Shown: piece after piece, positions 13,901-28,000 of the stretch
How the letters are laid out: each line of letters opens with the position of its first letter
Position numbering within the stretch: position 1 is the first letter of the stretch
Assembly (NCBI RefSeq): GCF_932294415.1
Contig: NC_065538.1
Location: 17,273,656-17,337,655 of the forward strand
Length of the DNA: 64,000 nucleotides
Reading direction: 5' to 3'
Origin: Quercus robur
Taxonomy: Eukaryota > Streptophyta > Magnoliopsida > Fagales > Fagaceae
Notes under the pieces: generated by a model
Databases searched by the model: none
Told to the model about the DNA's origin: nothing
What the model saw: only the letters and a program-made list of their open reading frames with translations
Translations under genes and position numbers: made by a program

Positions 13901-16900
13901 GGATGCCCGAGTATAAAAAATTTTATAGGAAAAAAAATATATAATTGATTTTTTTTAACAGCTTTTTATATTTTTCATAAAAATGATATTATTATTATTA
14001 TTTTTTTTTTCAGATTGTCCTTTAACAAATGCTGTTAATGCCCTAATGGTACTCGTTAACCAAACATTTTTTTTTTCCCCAATAAAGATGCGTACTTATT
14101 ATGGTACCATACTATCAAAGTCAATGTTTCCGGTATTTGTAAGAAACCTTGTCAAGACAAACGTTTCTGTTCAAGATATTGCACAATTGATATTGTAATG
14201 TTTTTTGTCTAATGGAAAAGCATTGCAATTTCCAAAATGTTCTGAATAGCAAATTTTTTCGAACATGTTTCCATGTTCAGAACTGCTTTTAAAGTCATCT
14301 AGGATATCTTAATGTTATTATTTGTTAATTTGTTAGCATGCATACAACGACCCCTTTGCACAGCATTGTGCAGTTAAGATTGATTCCAGAGGTTCATTCA
14401 CTTATCTTTTGATTCTTTTCATTAGTATAGTTGCCCATGTGCATGTTCAATTCATCATTTTTTTTTTCTTGGTCACTATTGCCTCAGCATTTTAATGTTT
14501 CTCAAGCTTTAATACAACTTGTCCGTTCTATTGTACGTCTCTTTGACTAGAGAGTCACTATGTTCCTCAATCAGTGTAAATTTTTTTTTTGATTGGATCA
14601 ATCAGTGTAAATTTGTTAAACACAACGAGGCGGTTTAGGAAGTTGTTCTATCAAATGAATAATCAATTCCTATTCACTTGTGTAATAGGCTGGTAGCTTT
14701 TAATTAGTAAACACTAAACACTACAATTATGGTATTAAAAAAAAAAAAAAGTTAACATCTGAATAATCTGAAACTTTAAACAAACCAAAACCAGCGTTTT
14801 GGTTTTCACATACATATACAGTTTTGTCTTAGCATGGGAGTTCACAAGGCCACAAAAAGTTAGGTGTGCAACTTGCAACAACATTGACTCACCCAAGCTT
14901 GGAGCTTAAGCTATTTGAAAATTTGTGTCTTAGGAATTTTGGTAATTTTATCACTGAAAAACATAGGGTGTTCTGAAACTAATTGGTACCTTATTTGTGG
15001 AGACTATATAGGTTGCTTATGTCTAATTAACTCCCTCTTTCTTTTTCAAAATCTCAAGGTTTCATTAGCATTGATTGTGGCAGCAATGAAGATTACATTG
15101 ACGAGCATACCAAAATCCCTTACATATCAGATAAAGGATTGATAGACACTGGCATAGTTAAGACGGTATCCCCTGATTCACCCGGAAATATTCGACAAAA
15201 TGCTAAGAACTTGAGAAGTTTTCCCCAAGGAACAAGGAATTGTTACACTCTGAAACCAGAGCAAGGTAAAAACAATAATTATTTGATCAGGGCAAGATTC
15301 TTTTATGGGAATTACGATGGTAAAAACCAGATACCAGTATTCGACCTACATCTTGGGGTTAATGAATGGAAAACAGTGAATTTAACAAATGCTGGTCCAA
15401 ATCGTATTGTTCATAGTGACATTATTCATGTTCCCTTGACGGATTACATAGACGTATGTCTAATAAACACGGGCCGTGGGGTACCCTTCATTTCATCATT
15501 GGAACTACGGCCTTTGAACGGTTCCATTTATCGAAAATTCCGGGAAAAGCACTGACAAAAATAAGGGGATATGACGTTGGCAGGAACCCTTCTGACTCGG
15601 ACGTCAGGTGAGTCTTTTATACCTTCCTAAGCTAAAAAATAAATTAGTTCAACAATTTCCTGGATCTCATATTTGCTTCATCTTCATTTTTCTTTTCCTT
15701 TTACAACAGAAGTTTTTTCTATCACTGAATATTCATCTTCAATAACGTGGTGGCTATAACTCATTCTATTGCATATCATGAAGAATACTTCAGATGTTAA
15801 GAATGTTAAGGGAAAAAACCTCCAGAGATAGAACTCCCATACAAGATACAACTTACAATATTAACTGTGAAAATATTACTACTATTGAAAGATCTCCAAT
15901 ATAAAATACTAAGTATGTAGAATACCCAAAAGAGAAATAGGCAATCACACAAAATAATATATATATATATATATATATGATTTATTATAAGAGATTTTGG
16001 AAACAGCATTTTTTTTTTCAGTTACCAAACAAGTTTTTAGGTTTAGAAAATAGAAAATAGAAAATAGTTTTTTAAGTAAAAAACTGGGAAAAATATGGTT
16101 ACCAAACACACCTCCTCTCTTATCTTCTCCCTCCCGGTCCTCTACTTTTTCTCCCTCTTTTCTCTATCTTTCTCATATGACTGGACCTCCCTTAACACAC
16201 CTCCTCCTCTGACCCACAGGACTTACTGGAGATGCATGTTAAATTTAGTTTGGAAATTCAGAAGTATAATGTAGTTTTACATATCAGTCTAAAACCCAAG
16301 TTTGCCAAAATTTGTGAACTTTTTTACTAGTTAAGAGTCCTCTGTCACTTGGCAATGGAGTATTGATATAGGGAAAATGCTTAAGTACTCCCAAAGTATA
16401 GTGTAATGATGCTCCTCTCACATTATTGGTGGACCTCACCATAAATTTAATAAGTAAACCCTCACCATAAATGTATGAGGAGAGAGCATCATTCACTCCC
16501 AAAGCAACTAAGAATTACTCTTGATATAGATCGATGAGGTGAAGGTAAGTAGTAATTGACAATTGATGACATGACCTTATCAAAAACACTTTTTTTTTTC
16601 CTGATGATATGACAAGTGACGTTTCATTCAATGTTGTATCTTATTAAAATCTACTCTTTAAAAATGAGTATTAAAAAAAATTAATATCAAGGTTAAAATA
16701 CAAAACTTACCGAAAGGTTTCATTATAATTCATTTTAATTCTCTAATTTTTCTTTTGTTCACTTTAATCTTTTAAGTTTCAAATTTATTTAATTAAGGCA
16801 TTTCCATTAACTTCTGTTAATTTTTTAAAAAAAATTCTAGAAAATATCTTTCAATTATTAATTAGATTTTTTAATTTAATAAAAATTGAAGAAAAAAAAT

Positions 16901-17036
16901 TAAAAATTTGGACACAATTAACCGCAACATTTAACAAAAGTTGGTGAAGAGACCTTAATTAAATAAACTTGAAACCTAGTGGACCGAAATCAATTATGGT
17001 GAGACATAGAGGGCGAGTTCTGCATTTTAGCCTAAA

Positions 17037-17067
<31 letters not shown>

Positions 17068-20000
17068 CCTAAAATCATATATATATATATATAGGGTTCA
17101 AGTTATACCTAGTGTAACTTCAAACAATGTTACACCTCTCAATATGTTTTAATTGAATGTGAATTTTGATAAATCTATTGTTAGATTACATTATTTTCGT
17201 ATATTCTCCGTGCTTGCAAAATTTTAAAGTGATCAAAGATTAATGGCTATGTCAGCGATCAATTGTTTAAATTCAAGTTTTTATAATTTAAAATAATGCA
17301 TAAAGATGAGTTTATGGATTGAGTAGTAAATAACATCCAATTGACATGAATGTGTTTCTTTTTTTTTTTTTTTTTTTTTGACATACAATTGACATGAATG
17401 TTAAAAACATATAAAACACGTAATTCAATTAAGAGATTTTCAAAATGTGAATTCTATAACAGGTTATAACGTATCATGATTGGTGGAGCATAAAAGGTAA
17501 AACAAAAAGTGGGATAGAAGATTTGTATTCACTTAAAATTGACTAATGTACAATTTGTGCAATATTAATTAAGATAAAATTTGGCTACAAACTTGGTTGT
17601 AGTCAGGAGCCGAGGGAGGGGGGCAACTGCCCCCCGACTTTCTAAAAAATTCTCTATGTATTTGTAGTAAATTATTAATAAATGTAGTAAAAGGTTATTT
17701 GCCCCTTCTGATTGAAACAACTTTTTAGTTTTTACTATATATGTATAGCTAACTTGTCAACAAGAAGACAATTTTACATTCACAAAGCACTGAAGCAGCA
17801 CTTTTATTGAATAATGGGTCCCACCTACTAGTACATTGGTTTTGCACTCAACTTCGCTGAATAGGACTGGGAAAAAAAAAATAGTGATACAAATTGTAGC
17901 ACCTCACCAGTCTGCCTCTTATTTACAATTTTTTTCTCTTGTAATCAACCATTTTTAGGCTGAACATGAGTTTTTGCTGATCTAAAAGAAACAAAAAAAA
18001 AAACCTGAGTTTTTGCTATAAAATCAAATGTCTACATAACATTTTAAAAGCATTCATGGCATTGAGGAACATATGCAACTTCATAGTAATATGTCCAGGT
18101 CAAATTCTAAACAAGCTCGTATTGAAGTAGATTTTTCAATCGGGTAAATTTAATTAGAAATGAAAAAAAAAAAGAATTAAAGTAAAATTTTATATTTGAC
18201 GTTGGCATATAGTCGTTTATTTATTTTGTTATTAGTATCGATTAATATTTCTTAGATTAATTTTACCTTCAATTTTGCCCCTCCTAACTTGAAATCCTGG
18301 CTCCGCCACTGGTTGTAGTCCAACTCCCACTAAAAAAATTAAAATGATTGTATATTTTGAAAATCTAATCATTGAATTACATGTTTTTATGTTTTTAACA
18401 CACATGTCAGATTGTATGCCAATTAGATGTTATTTACTATTCAACTAATAAATTTATTTTTTATGTACAGTTTTAAACTATAAAAATTTGAAATATAAAC
18501 TTTTGATTGATGAAATTGTTATTGATCTTTAATTTTCTGAAAATTATACAAATATGGAGGATATATGGGAAAAAAAAATGATCCAATTGAAGATTTGTCA
18601 AAATTTACATCTAACCATTTTTTTGTCACAACTTTGATGTAATAAACTGTGAGTGGTTAACCATTACTTATACATGGATCCACAATTTTTTCTTTACTTT
18701 TTTTTTTTTTTTTTTGAGAATCAATACGACGAAATGTTATTAGAAAACTATAAATCTGAGAGTACAAAAGGAATCACGTTTGGTGGAACATGCTCTATCC
18801 AGACTAACAATGGAAAGGAAAATCTTGCTCTCTTTGCTAAGGCATGAGCCACACAATTACCCTGCCTCCTAATATGAGAGAAAGAGAAAGTTCGAAGCGA
18901 ACCAGAAATAGACATTATGTCTTTCACGTACTGACCAATTGAGGAGTGACCCACATCACCTGACTTCAGTGCCTTGTAAGCTATCCCTGAGTCTCCTTCA
19001 AATATTGACTATGCCATGCCCAATTCCACAATTTTTTCTTTACTAATTACACTCTGTTATGTCATAGTTTTTTCCTAGAAAGTATTGAGTAAAGTTGTAA
19101 TCTTATATTACAACTAAATTTTTCTGTAAAACTTTGTTGCTGAATTATATACTGCCACATCAATTAAAAATCCATAAGAAAAGAACCAACTCAGTTTCTT
19201 ATCAAAAAAAAAAAAAAAACCACTCAGTTTATCGACAAAGAGAGATGCCAAAACACAACGGCTGTGTTTCCATCCGTTATTCCGCACAAATTGTGCTCGT
19301 GCTTAAATTTTCAGAGCCAAATTCCCAGCCAGTTTCATTGGTCTTCCTCTCTTCATCTTGCTCTCTCTCATACACACAAATGAAACAAAGCAAATCTCAA
19401 GTTGGGTTTCGAATCTCACACTGAGTCCAAGTTTGACACAACTCCATCTTTGTAAAAGCATTCCAACTTGGGTTTCAAATCACATTTTGAGCTTTTATCT
19501 GTTGAGTTCAACAGTGTGGAATTGAGTTTGTGGCTTATACATATACAATGAATTTGGTTTTTGAACCTTCTGTTCATTGAGAAACTTTATCAAACACAAC
19601 AAAGGCAGCAAACATTCCAAGCTTGCTGCGGCCAAAAATTTACATAACAAACATAAATACTAATAGAGTGAACCCTATCATCTTCTGACTCAATTATTTT
19701 ATTTTATTTTATTTTTTTTAATTAGGTATCCGTATGATGGATATGATCGGATCTGGAAGCCTTTACTATTTGACAATTGGATTCCAATTGCCACAAGCTT
19801 AACCGTTTACTCCCTGAGCACTGATAACGCTTATAACATACCAGATGTAGTGTTGAGGACTGCAGCCAAATCACAAAACTCTACCACTCCGTTGAGCTTG
19901 TACTTGAGTCCACCAGATTCTCTTTCACAATGTTATGTTTACTTTCACTTTGCTGAGATTGAGAAGCTTGAAAATGGCCAGCAGAGGGAAATGACAATTT

Positions 20001-23000
20001 TGTTGAACAGTGAGCGGTATCTGACAGAATCTGTTAGACTTGATTACCTAAAGCCACAGACCATACTCCGGACTGAGCCAGCAATTATGGGAGAACGGCT
20101 TCACTTTTCAATAATTGCAGCTGAGGGAAGTAAGTTTCCTCCAATCCTCAATGCTGTAGAGATTTTTGTGTCAAAGGAGCTCCCAAATATAACAACTGCC
20201 ATAGAAGATGGTATGCTTTCTTCTCTTTTATATTTTCCTTTGTACTGATTAGCCTTATCTTTTAATAAGAGACTTCAACTTCAATTGCTGATTCAATAAG
20301 AGTTCTAACCTTAACTTGGTGATGATGGTCGTTTCAATAATTTTTATTCGGGGGTTTTCTTTTCTGAATGGAACATTATAGCTTTAAGTTGTTAGTGTCA
20401 TATGCTAAATATAGAAAAGCTTGTTATAGACTTGTGATCATGAGCCTTTGTTTGTTGCCGAGTAGATAATGCAAATTTATAGTGTAGTGGTTGAAGTTGG
20501 GAAATTCTTGTTATAAAACTTTTTTCAGAGCCATCATACTTTTACCCCTTTTCGATAGATTGCTATCTATCAACGAAATCTGTGATTCTTCTACACACCA
20601 AAAAATAAAATAAAATCTGTGATTCTGTATGTCTAAAATGCCCGGAATTTTTAAACCCGAACCTCGATATTAAAATCAAAATATGAAATCTCTGTTTTAA
20701 ATAAATTTAGGCAATTCTGCTGAATGTTGTATTAATTGGTTAATTTTCCCAACAATTCCAATCACATAATAATCATCAATAATATATAGACTTCTCAAGA
20801 TAAAACATTAACAACATTCAAAAAAAAAAAAAAAAAATCTTTGGTAAAGTAAACTCCCAAAATAATATTGGAAAAAATATACAAAACCCACAATTTAGTT
20901 TTCCCTTAAACTCTGAACACCCTTGAGTTTAGTTTTTTTTTTTTTTTTTAGATTTTGAATGTAACAATTTTCTTTGAGAGAGGGGGGAGGGGTTTGAGTG
21001 TAACACTTTTTTTTTTTATACAAGACAGAATTCTACTCTAGCCTAATCTAAGTGTATATGTGTGTGAAGCTCCCTCCTGGAGACTTGAATCCTGGTCCTT
21101 GCCCTCCACACTCCATAAGCACTTATACTTGTGGAGTGACCATCGCACCAAGGGTGTGCGGTGGTTTGAGTGTAACACTTAATCCCCTTGTGGTAAGTGT
21201 AACTCAAAATCGCTTGTGCCTTGTTGGATTGTTTTATGTGAAAATGCGGCATTTTCACATAAAACAAAACCATAGGGGGGGGTTTTGTGTTACATTGAAA
21301 AAACCCAGGGGTTAGTGTGTACAACTAATGTTTTAAAAACAAAACAATACAACAGGGAGGTTAACGTTATAGTCGAAATGTTAGGTTTTCCATATTTTAT
21401 GGAGAAGCCGCATGGGGGTTTTGTATACTTTTTCTAATAATATTTAAACTTCTAGAAAACAAAGAAAAATTCTCTAAAATATTAAGCCCTCAAAATCTCA
21501 ACTAAGAGTCAACCTATAGGCCATAATATGCACGTCTTAAATGATCCTTAAGATTATAAACCTAGACAATTAATTTGAAAAATAATGATAATAATGCATA
21601 ATTGAGCTATATAGACCATTAAGGCTCTGTTTGGTTTGCTTTGGCGTCTGCATCGGCTTTTTTTTTTTTTTTTTGACCAGCTCCTGGTGCACTGTTCATG
21701 GGACATGAACAGTGCATCAAGGCAAATGAACAGTGCACTGTTCATGTGAACAGTAATTGAAAATTTTTTTTATTGTTTTTAGCAAAATAAATGGTATCCA
21801 AATGCACACTAAGTAAAATTTGACCTGTAAAAAGTGATTGGGAATCGGTGGACCACCACCTCATTCATTTTTCCTTTTGCCTCTGACTTGTGGTCATTTG
21901 TGTTTAGCTTGTTTGGTATCTCTTGGGTTATGCCTAAACAAGTAGTTGAGTTGCTTGCTTGCTGGCATGGAGGTGTTGGGAGACATAGAGCAACACCTGT
22001 TTGGGATGTTATTCCGCAGTGTATTATGTGGAGTATATAGAGAGCGGAACAATAGAATCTTTGAAGGGGAGGAGTGTTTTATCATTGAGTTGAAGCACAC
22101 TTTCCTTTTATTTTTATTTGAATAGAAGACTGCTTTGAATGGCCTTGCCATACCCTCTATTTTGGATTTCCAAGATTTATGCAGTTTTGGGTAGATTTTT
22201 GCTTCCCTTGTTCACTCCCTGTGTTCCAGGGAATTTCTTTTTTGTTGTACTTTTATTCTGTTTTCAATAAAATATTTTATTACTGATAAAAAAAAAGTAC
22301 AAAGTGACTCGCTTGTACAATGAGGTAGGTATAAAAGAGTTGGAAAATAAATGGATACAAAAGTTGTAGAGGTAACTCAAAGACCAGGGTGCAAAGATTT
22401 AGTTACCGATTAAAGTAAAAAATTTAAAACTAAAGAAATAATGATATCTAATATTAAAATGAATAATGAAGAAGAAGAAGGAGCCCGGTAGCTCAACTAG
22501 CACTTTCGAGTGTCTCGAACGGAAACATCCAAAGTCCAGATCCCCCCTCCCTCATTGTCATTGTCAAATTATCAAGGGAAAAAATGAAGAAGAAGAACAT
22601 ATAAATTCATAACCACATAACCAAAACAGGAATCCAATGAAGGATATAATAATATAACCAAAATAAGATATAATAACTTCATGTCTTGTTTATTGGGCCT
22701 CACAAGCAGAAGAATGTCCTATGTATTAGTTCCATGAAAGGGTCATGTATAACCTTCTCAACCACCACCAACATATCCTCCATAACACCATATATAAGAA
22801 CAACATAATCCCTATCACAGTCCATGCATTGCCTCTATGAACATGGTCCTTGAAATCATTTATGAGCTATAATCAAGAAAGAGTAGTTTATCCATTACTT
22901 AAAATAAAACATATTTAGGTTTGTTCGCAATGCAAAAGAATGTTTCAAAAGAAACATAAAAATCTAGGAATAATGATAAAATGCAGAACGCACACACACC

Positions 23001-25033
23001 CACATATATTTTATGACATGGAATCTCACTAAGGTAGGGTCTTTTGGATCCACCCTGGGAAGTAAACCGTAGATACACGACCCCAACCGCTAGAACCGTG
23101 TATCAAGGAATCTAAGAGAACTCCTATTGGGGATTGAACATAAGATGTTTAGGTCTATAGTTCATCCCGAACCTACAAATAATTCTTGAGGACAACAACG
23201 AATAGGTAGACATGAAATGATACGCATTGACTAACTCAAGGTTTTACAAAGAAGGAATAAATAAGAGCATGATGGGTAAAATTTTACTTACCTTAACCAC
23301 ATAAACCAAATAAGCAAAACAATCTCGCACAAGGAGTTAGAAAGATCTTTGGAGCCTAAACCAAAGAAACATAATACTGCCTAATTATGATATATATAAT
23401 CTTACACTTATGCTATCACTTTATGTAAAATATCTCTTAACTCCAAAATCCTCTAATACTATTTTTTTTTTCACTAATAACCATTAAGCTTATTAAATTA
23501 ATATGTAACTAACCTTAAGAATGTGTTAAAAGTCGATTTGGATCTTCAATTCCATATAACTACTGTCCATTTTGAATTCCTTAGCTTTGATGTACAAAAA
23601 CACCAAATTAAGGTAAGATCCCCTGTTAATTGCAACTCTAAAATATAATTTTTCAAAAACGTTGATCACCCCACCAAATAAATGTTCAAACCTACAATTG
23701 GATTTCATATATCAACCTTCAATTTGAAATCAAAGTAGTCAGATCATCAAAATCCCTAAATAATAACTTGCTTTTTGACTCTATTGTACCCTCCATGGTA
23801 TGTAATCCAGCATATTCTTTCAAGATTTGGTTTTAATTTTACTTAATTCTCAATACTTTAGTGGAAATTTAATTAATTATAATAGAAATGAGAAATCTCC
23901 AAGTTATTTTACAAATATGATGAATTGAAATTGTATCATAAGTTGCGTTGTTACTTGCCACCATAGTATCTGCAACTGTACTTATCAACAAAAGAAAACC
24001 ATAGTATTTGCAACCGCTGGTAATTTGCTTTGCTAATCATACAAGCTACATTCAGACAATTTATCATCTCTGCCAAGGCATGTGTTCAACTGCTGCAAAT
24101 TTGGAACTAGCTTTTACTTTTCATATTTCTATATGATTTTGTATTTCAAACTTATGCTTCTCTTTCCCACTCTCTTTTCGAATAATCATCTATAAATTCT
24201 TGTTTTCCATTAAAAATAATAGTTGAAGCCATAATGGAAATCAAGACACTGTACAAGTTGACTAGAAACTGGCAAGGCGATCCATGTGTCCCGAGGGAAT
24301 ATTCATGGGATGGTTTGCACTGCAGTTACAACTATTCTATTCCAAGTATTATATCAGTGTAAGTGCACTTCCAAAACATCATAATTTGTGTTCAGGCTTG
24401 CTGTGAAATTCCAATCAATATATCATCTGAAGGGAAAAGTATCCTCTTTAACTTGCAGGCATCACATAAAAATAAAATGGACCATTGTATAAACTGATAT
24501 GAACTATGATGCGTCATTTTAGGAAATGGGATATTGGAACAGATTCCTTTCACACGCAATAATAGAGTGGACCAAAAGTAATGTCATGTTTTATGATATT
24601 TAACTGAATTTACTTGTTTGTGATGTCACGCTTTGATTGTTTCGACGTAAAATATTTGCAAAGATAAAATATTTTACATGTAAAATATTTTATTGAAAAT
24701 ATTTTCATTTTACCATGTTTGGTTTGTATTCTTGAAAATTCAAAAAAAAAAAAAAATGTATATTTTAAAAGAATTTTAACAATCTCACAAAACAATTTTG
24801 AGCAAGTCCAGGTCCACCGAACATATTCCTTGAGGGTGTCAATGGGTTTTTTTTAAGGAATATCAACAACTAATGGCTACACAAGTTTGAACAGGCTAAG
24901 TATAATGTTTCTAGGGTTGGGTTTTCCATTGTATTTCAGTGCTTTCTCTGGGAACACCACTCCATGTGGTTGTTAGTTACTAGTTTTACATGTAATTTCT
25001 TCAGTTAAATAAAGACTTTCTATTGTTTTAGCT

Positions 25034-25084
<51 letters not shown>

Positions 25085-28000
25085 CAATCTCACAAAACCA
25101 AACCACCACCACCCAAATCACCACTAGATCGCCACAAACACACCCACCACCACCACCCCGACACTCCATTGACCACACAAATCCACAAATTGGAGAATGA
25201 AAAACAAAAAAAGAGAGGCCAGAGCTGGCCACCCACCATAACCCACAAACCCAGTCCTCACCATAACCCACAAACCATTCCAGCAACCTAAAACCTTAGC
25301 CATCAACGGACCTACAAACATCTCAGCCACCCACCACAACCCATAAAACCAGCCAAAAAGCCCAAATCAATAAACCCATGTAGTGGTCAAAAAAAAAAAA
25401 AACTAGATATGAGAACTAGTGGGTGAGTTGATGAAGGTGGAGGTAGAGCCGGTGTGATGGTGGTAAGAGAATCGGTGGAGTAAGAGCTGGTGTATGGTAA
25501 GATCGAAAAAAGAATCGGTGGGTTTGAGTGGTTGAACCAAACTCAGTCGGTGGAGGTGTGGAGGGGAGTCAGGCGACGATGGCAGAGGTGGAGCCGGTGA
25601 TGAGAGCTACCGGAGATGAGTGGTGCCGACGAAACTGAGAGTGGCTAGGTGGCTCTAGTTTGTGGGGAGGGAGAACTTGAGAGTGAGAAGGGAAAGAGCG
25701 TGAGAGGGACTAAGGGGTGAGGTCTGAGGAAGTGTTTGGGTGAGAGCTTGAAAGAAAATGTAAAATGTTTTACCAAAATTTTTAAGTGTAAAATATTTTA
25801 CATAAATTTGCCTAGTTGATTTGGTTGACTGAAAATATTTTACTTTTGACTAAATATTTTACTGCAAAACAAACATAGTAAAATAGGAAAATATTTTTCT
25901 GAAAATATTTTACATCAAAACAAACAAAGCGAATGTTCAACCACATAACACCTCCCTTCGTCCATGGGTGCTGACTAATTGCACGAGATTAATTTTATTT
26001 GGATTGCAAATTATCTACCAAAAATTCAACTCCTCTTCCTTTTTTCATAATGACAAACAGGAACTTGAGCTCAAGCAATTTGACTGGGAAGATTGCAACT
26101 TCATTCTCGAATCTTAAAGCAATACAGTCCTTGTGAGTCTTAATTTGAATTGTGGTTGATATGTTGCATTTGGTTACTATACAATTGTACTAGCTAGATA
26201 CTAGCTGTTCCAGCAACACCACCTATACAATTGTGTTATATGCAAGTTCAGTATCAGGTTTCAAGAACAGAAAACTATTCTTTAACTTAACATTTCTGTA
26301 TATGTTTTCTAAAGATCTTGCTAACTCTTCTTTCAGGGATTTGTCATACAATAACTTAACTGGGCCGCTGCCAGAATTTTTGGCACAACTGCCAAATTTG
26401 AACACTCTGTAAGTTTTTGAGATTTGATCATGGTATTGCAAACGTAAATTTTCGTGTAGGGAGATTGAGGTCATCTGCCTAACACTGTCTCTTCAGTGAT
26501 TTGCGTGGGAACAAGTTCACAGGTTCAATTCCTGAGGATCTTCTGCAGAAGTATAGGGATGGGAAGTTGGCATTGAGGTTATCTTATCTTCCTTCATAAT
26601 TCCTTTTGCTTCTTAATTCTAATTTCACTTGGTCATTTTCTATTGTTTTTGTTTTTGTTTTGTTTTGTTTTTTTTTTTTTTTTCTCTCTCTCTCTCTTCC
26701 TTTTATATATAACTACTTTTGTGTGCCTAATACTAGAAAAAAACTATATATATATATACATATATATACTTCTTCACTTATATGTACGTAAAATCTTAGG
26801 AGTATCTCATTTATTTTTCCAATATCAATTTTTATTGTATAAAGACAGCAACATTAATGTTTAATAACTTACTTACCATGGCATACTACCTTGATTCACT
26901 CTATGCAAGGGTGAATGAAAATCCAGATCCTTGTCAGTCAGTTGCATGCAAGAGAAGGAAGAAAAAGGAGTTTGTTATTCCAGTTGTTGCATTGTCCACA
27001 GCAGCAGTCCTGCTCCTTCTGTTCATCTTTAGTCGTCTGGCTATCTATAAACAGAAAAGACATGGAGGTATTTCTTTCTTGTAATTGCTAGTGATGTCGT
27101 TTAGAAAAGATGCAGTACCCAATCCTAGCCAGTCTTATTTTTCCTGTGATACACCAACGCCTTTAAGATGGTTATGAAAGTAAAACGAACATTGTTTAAT
27201 TCTCACCATAGGCAATTGTGACCAACCACACGACACGGTCGTGATGGCAATACCGCAATATTATGCAATTGATTGACAATAATAAATACATCCACATACC
27301 ACTTCAACATGTGAACAAGGGGTAAATGCACTCATTTCTCTTCATGCAATGCTTTGGTATGAATTCATGATTCGATGGTGCTCTAAGTAGCTTTATTGTG
27401 TCAGTGGGTAGTATTCTTCAACTGTTGTTGCCTTTTTTACTGGACTGAAAAAAAAATATTAATAACAATAATGACTACATCCATGGCAGGTTGGCAAGAA
27501 TTCTAGAAGTTATATAAGATCCCAAGATTGAATGCATAGGGTTATCATATTAATGGCGTGCACTACTGCATTGCATTCTTTCCTTGGATGGGGATAGCTT
27601 CCCATATAAGATATTGCCTACCTAAACATAAGTGATCTTTCTGAAAAAGGCTGTGTTAGGAATTTAGACCTTGGCTGATTAATTTTAAGCCAAATTTACC
27701 AACTTGATTAATTAAGCCAATTATGCAGAGGCCTAATTCAGTTTATGATGGACACAATCATACCACAAAACAAAAATAAAGTACTGGGTAGTTTAATCTA
27801 CTAAGCGTTGTCATGACCAAATATTGCTTATATAATTGGGATATTAAGGTAGTTTATGTAGTATCCTAGCAAGCCACATTTGGAAAAAGTTTGACGCATC
27901 CTACAATATGTTAAGGATATTATCTAGTCTAGGGATTCTTTATGAAGTTGGTTTTTCCACTGCTGATTGTACTGGAGATATTTCAACACATATTTCCACA

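Noticed and set aside
19134-19424. 96-residue frame in intron 2
   Set aside because: Crosses a poly-A tract, has no domain, and lies within an intron of a well-supported gene.
25020-25339. Minus-strand frames with poly-Phe and Trp/Val-rich residues
   Set aside because: Produced by the LINE poly-A tail and the GTGG-rich core of the TIR element.
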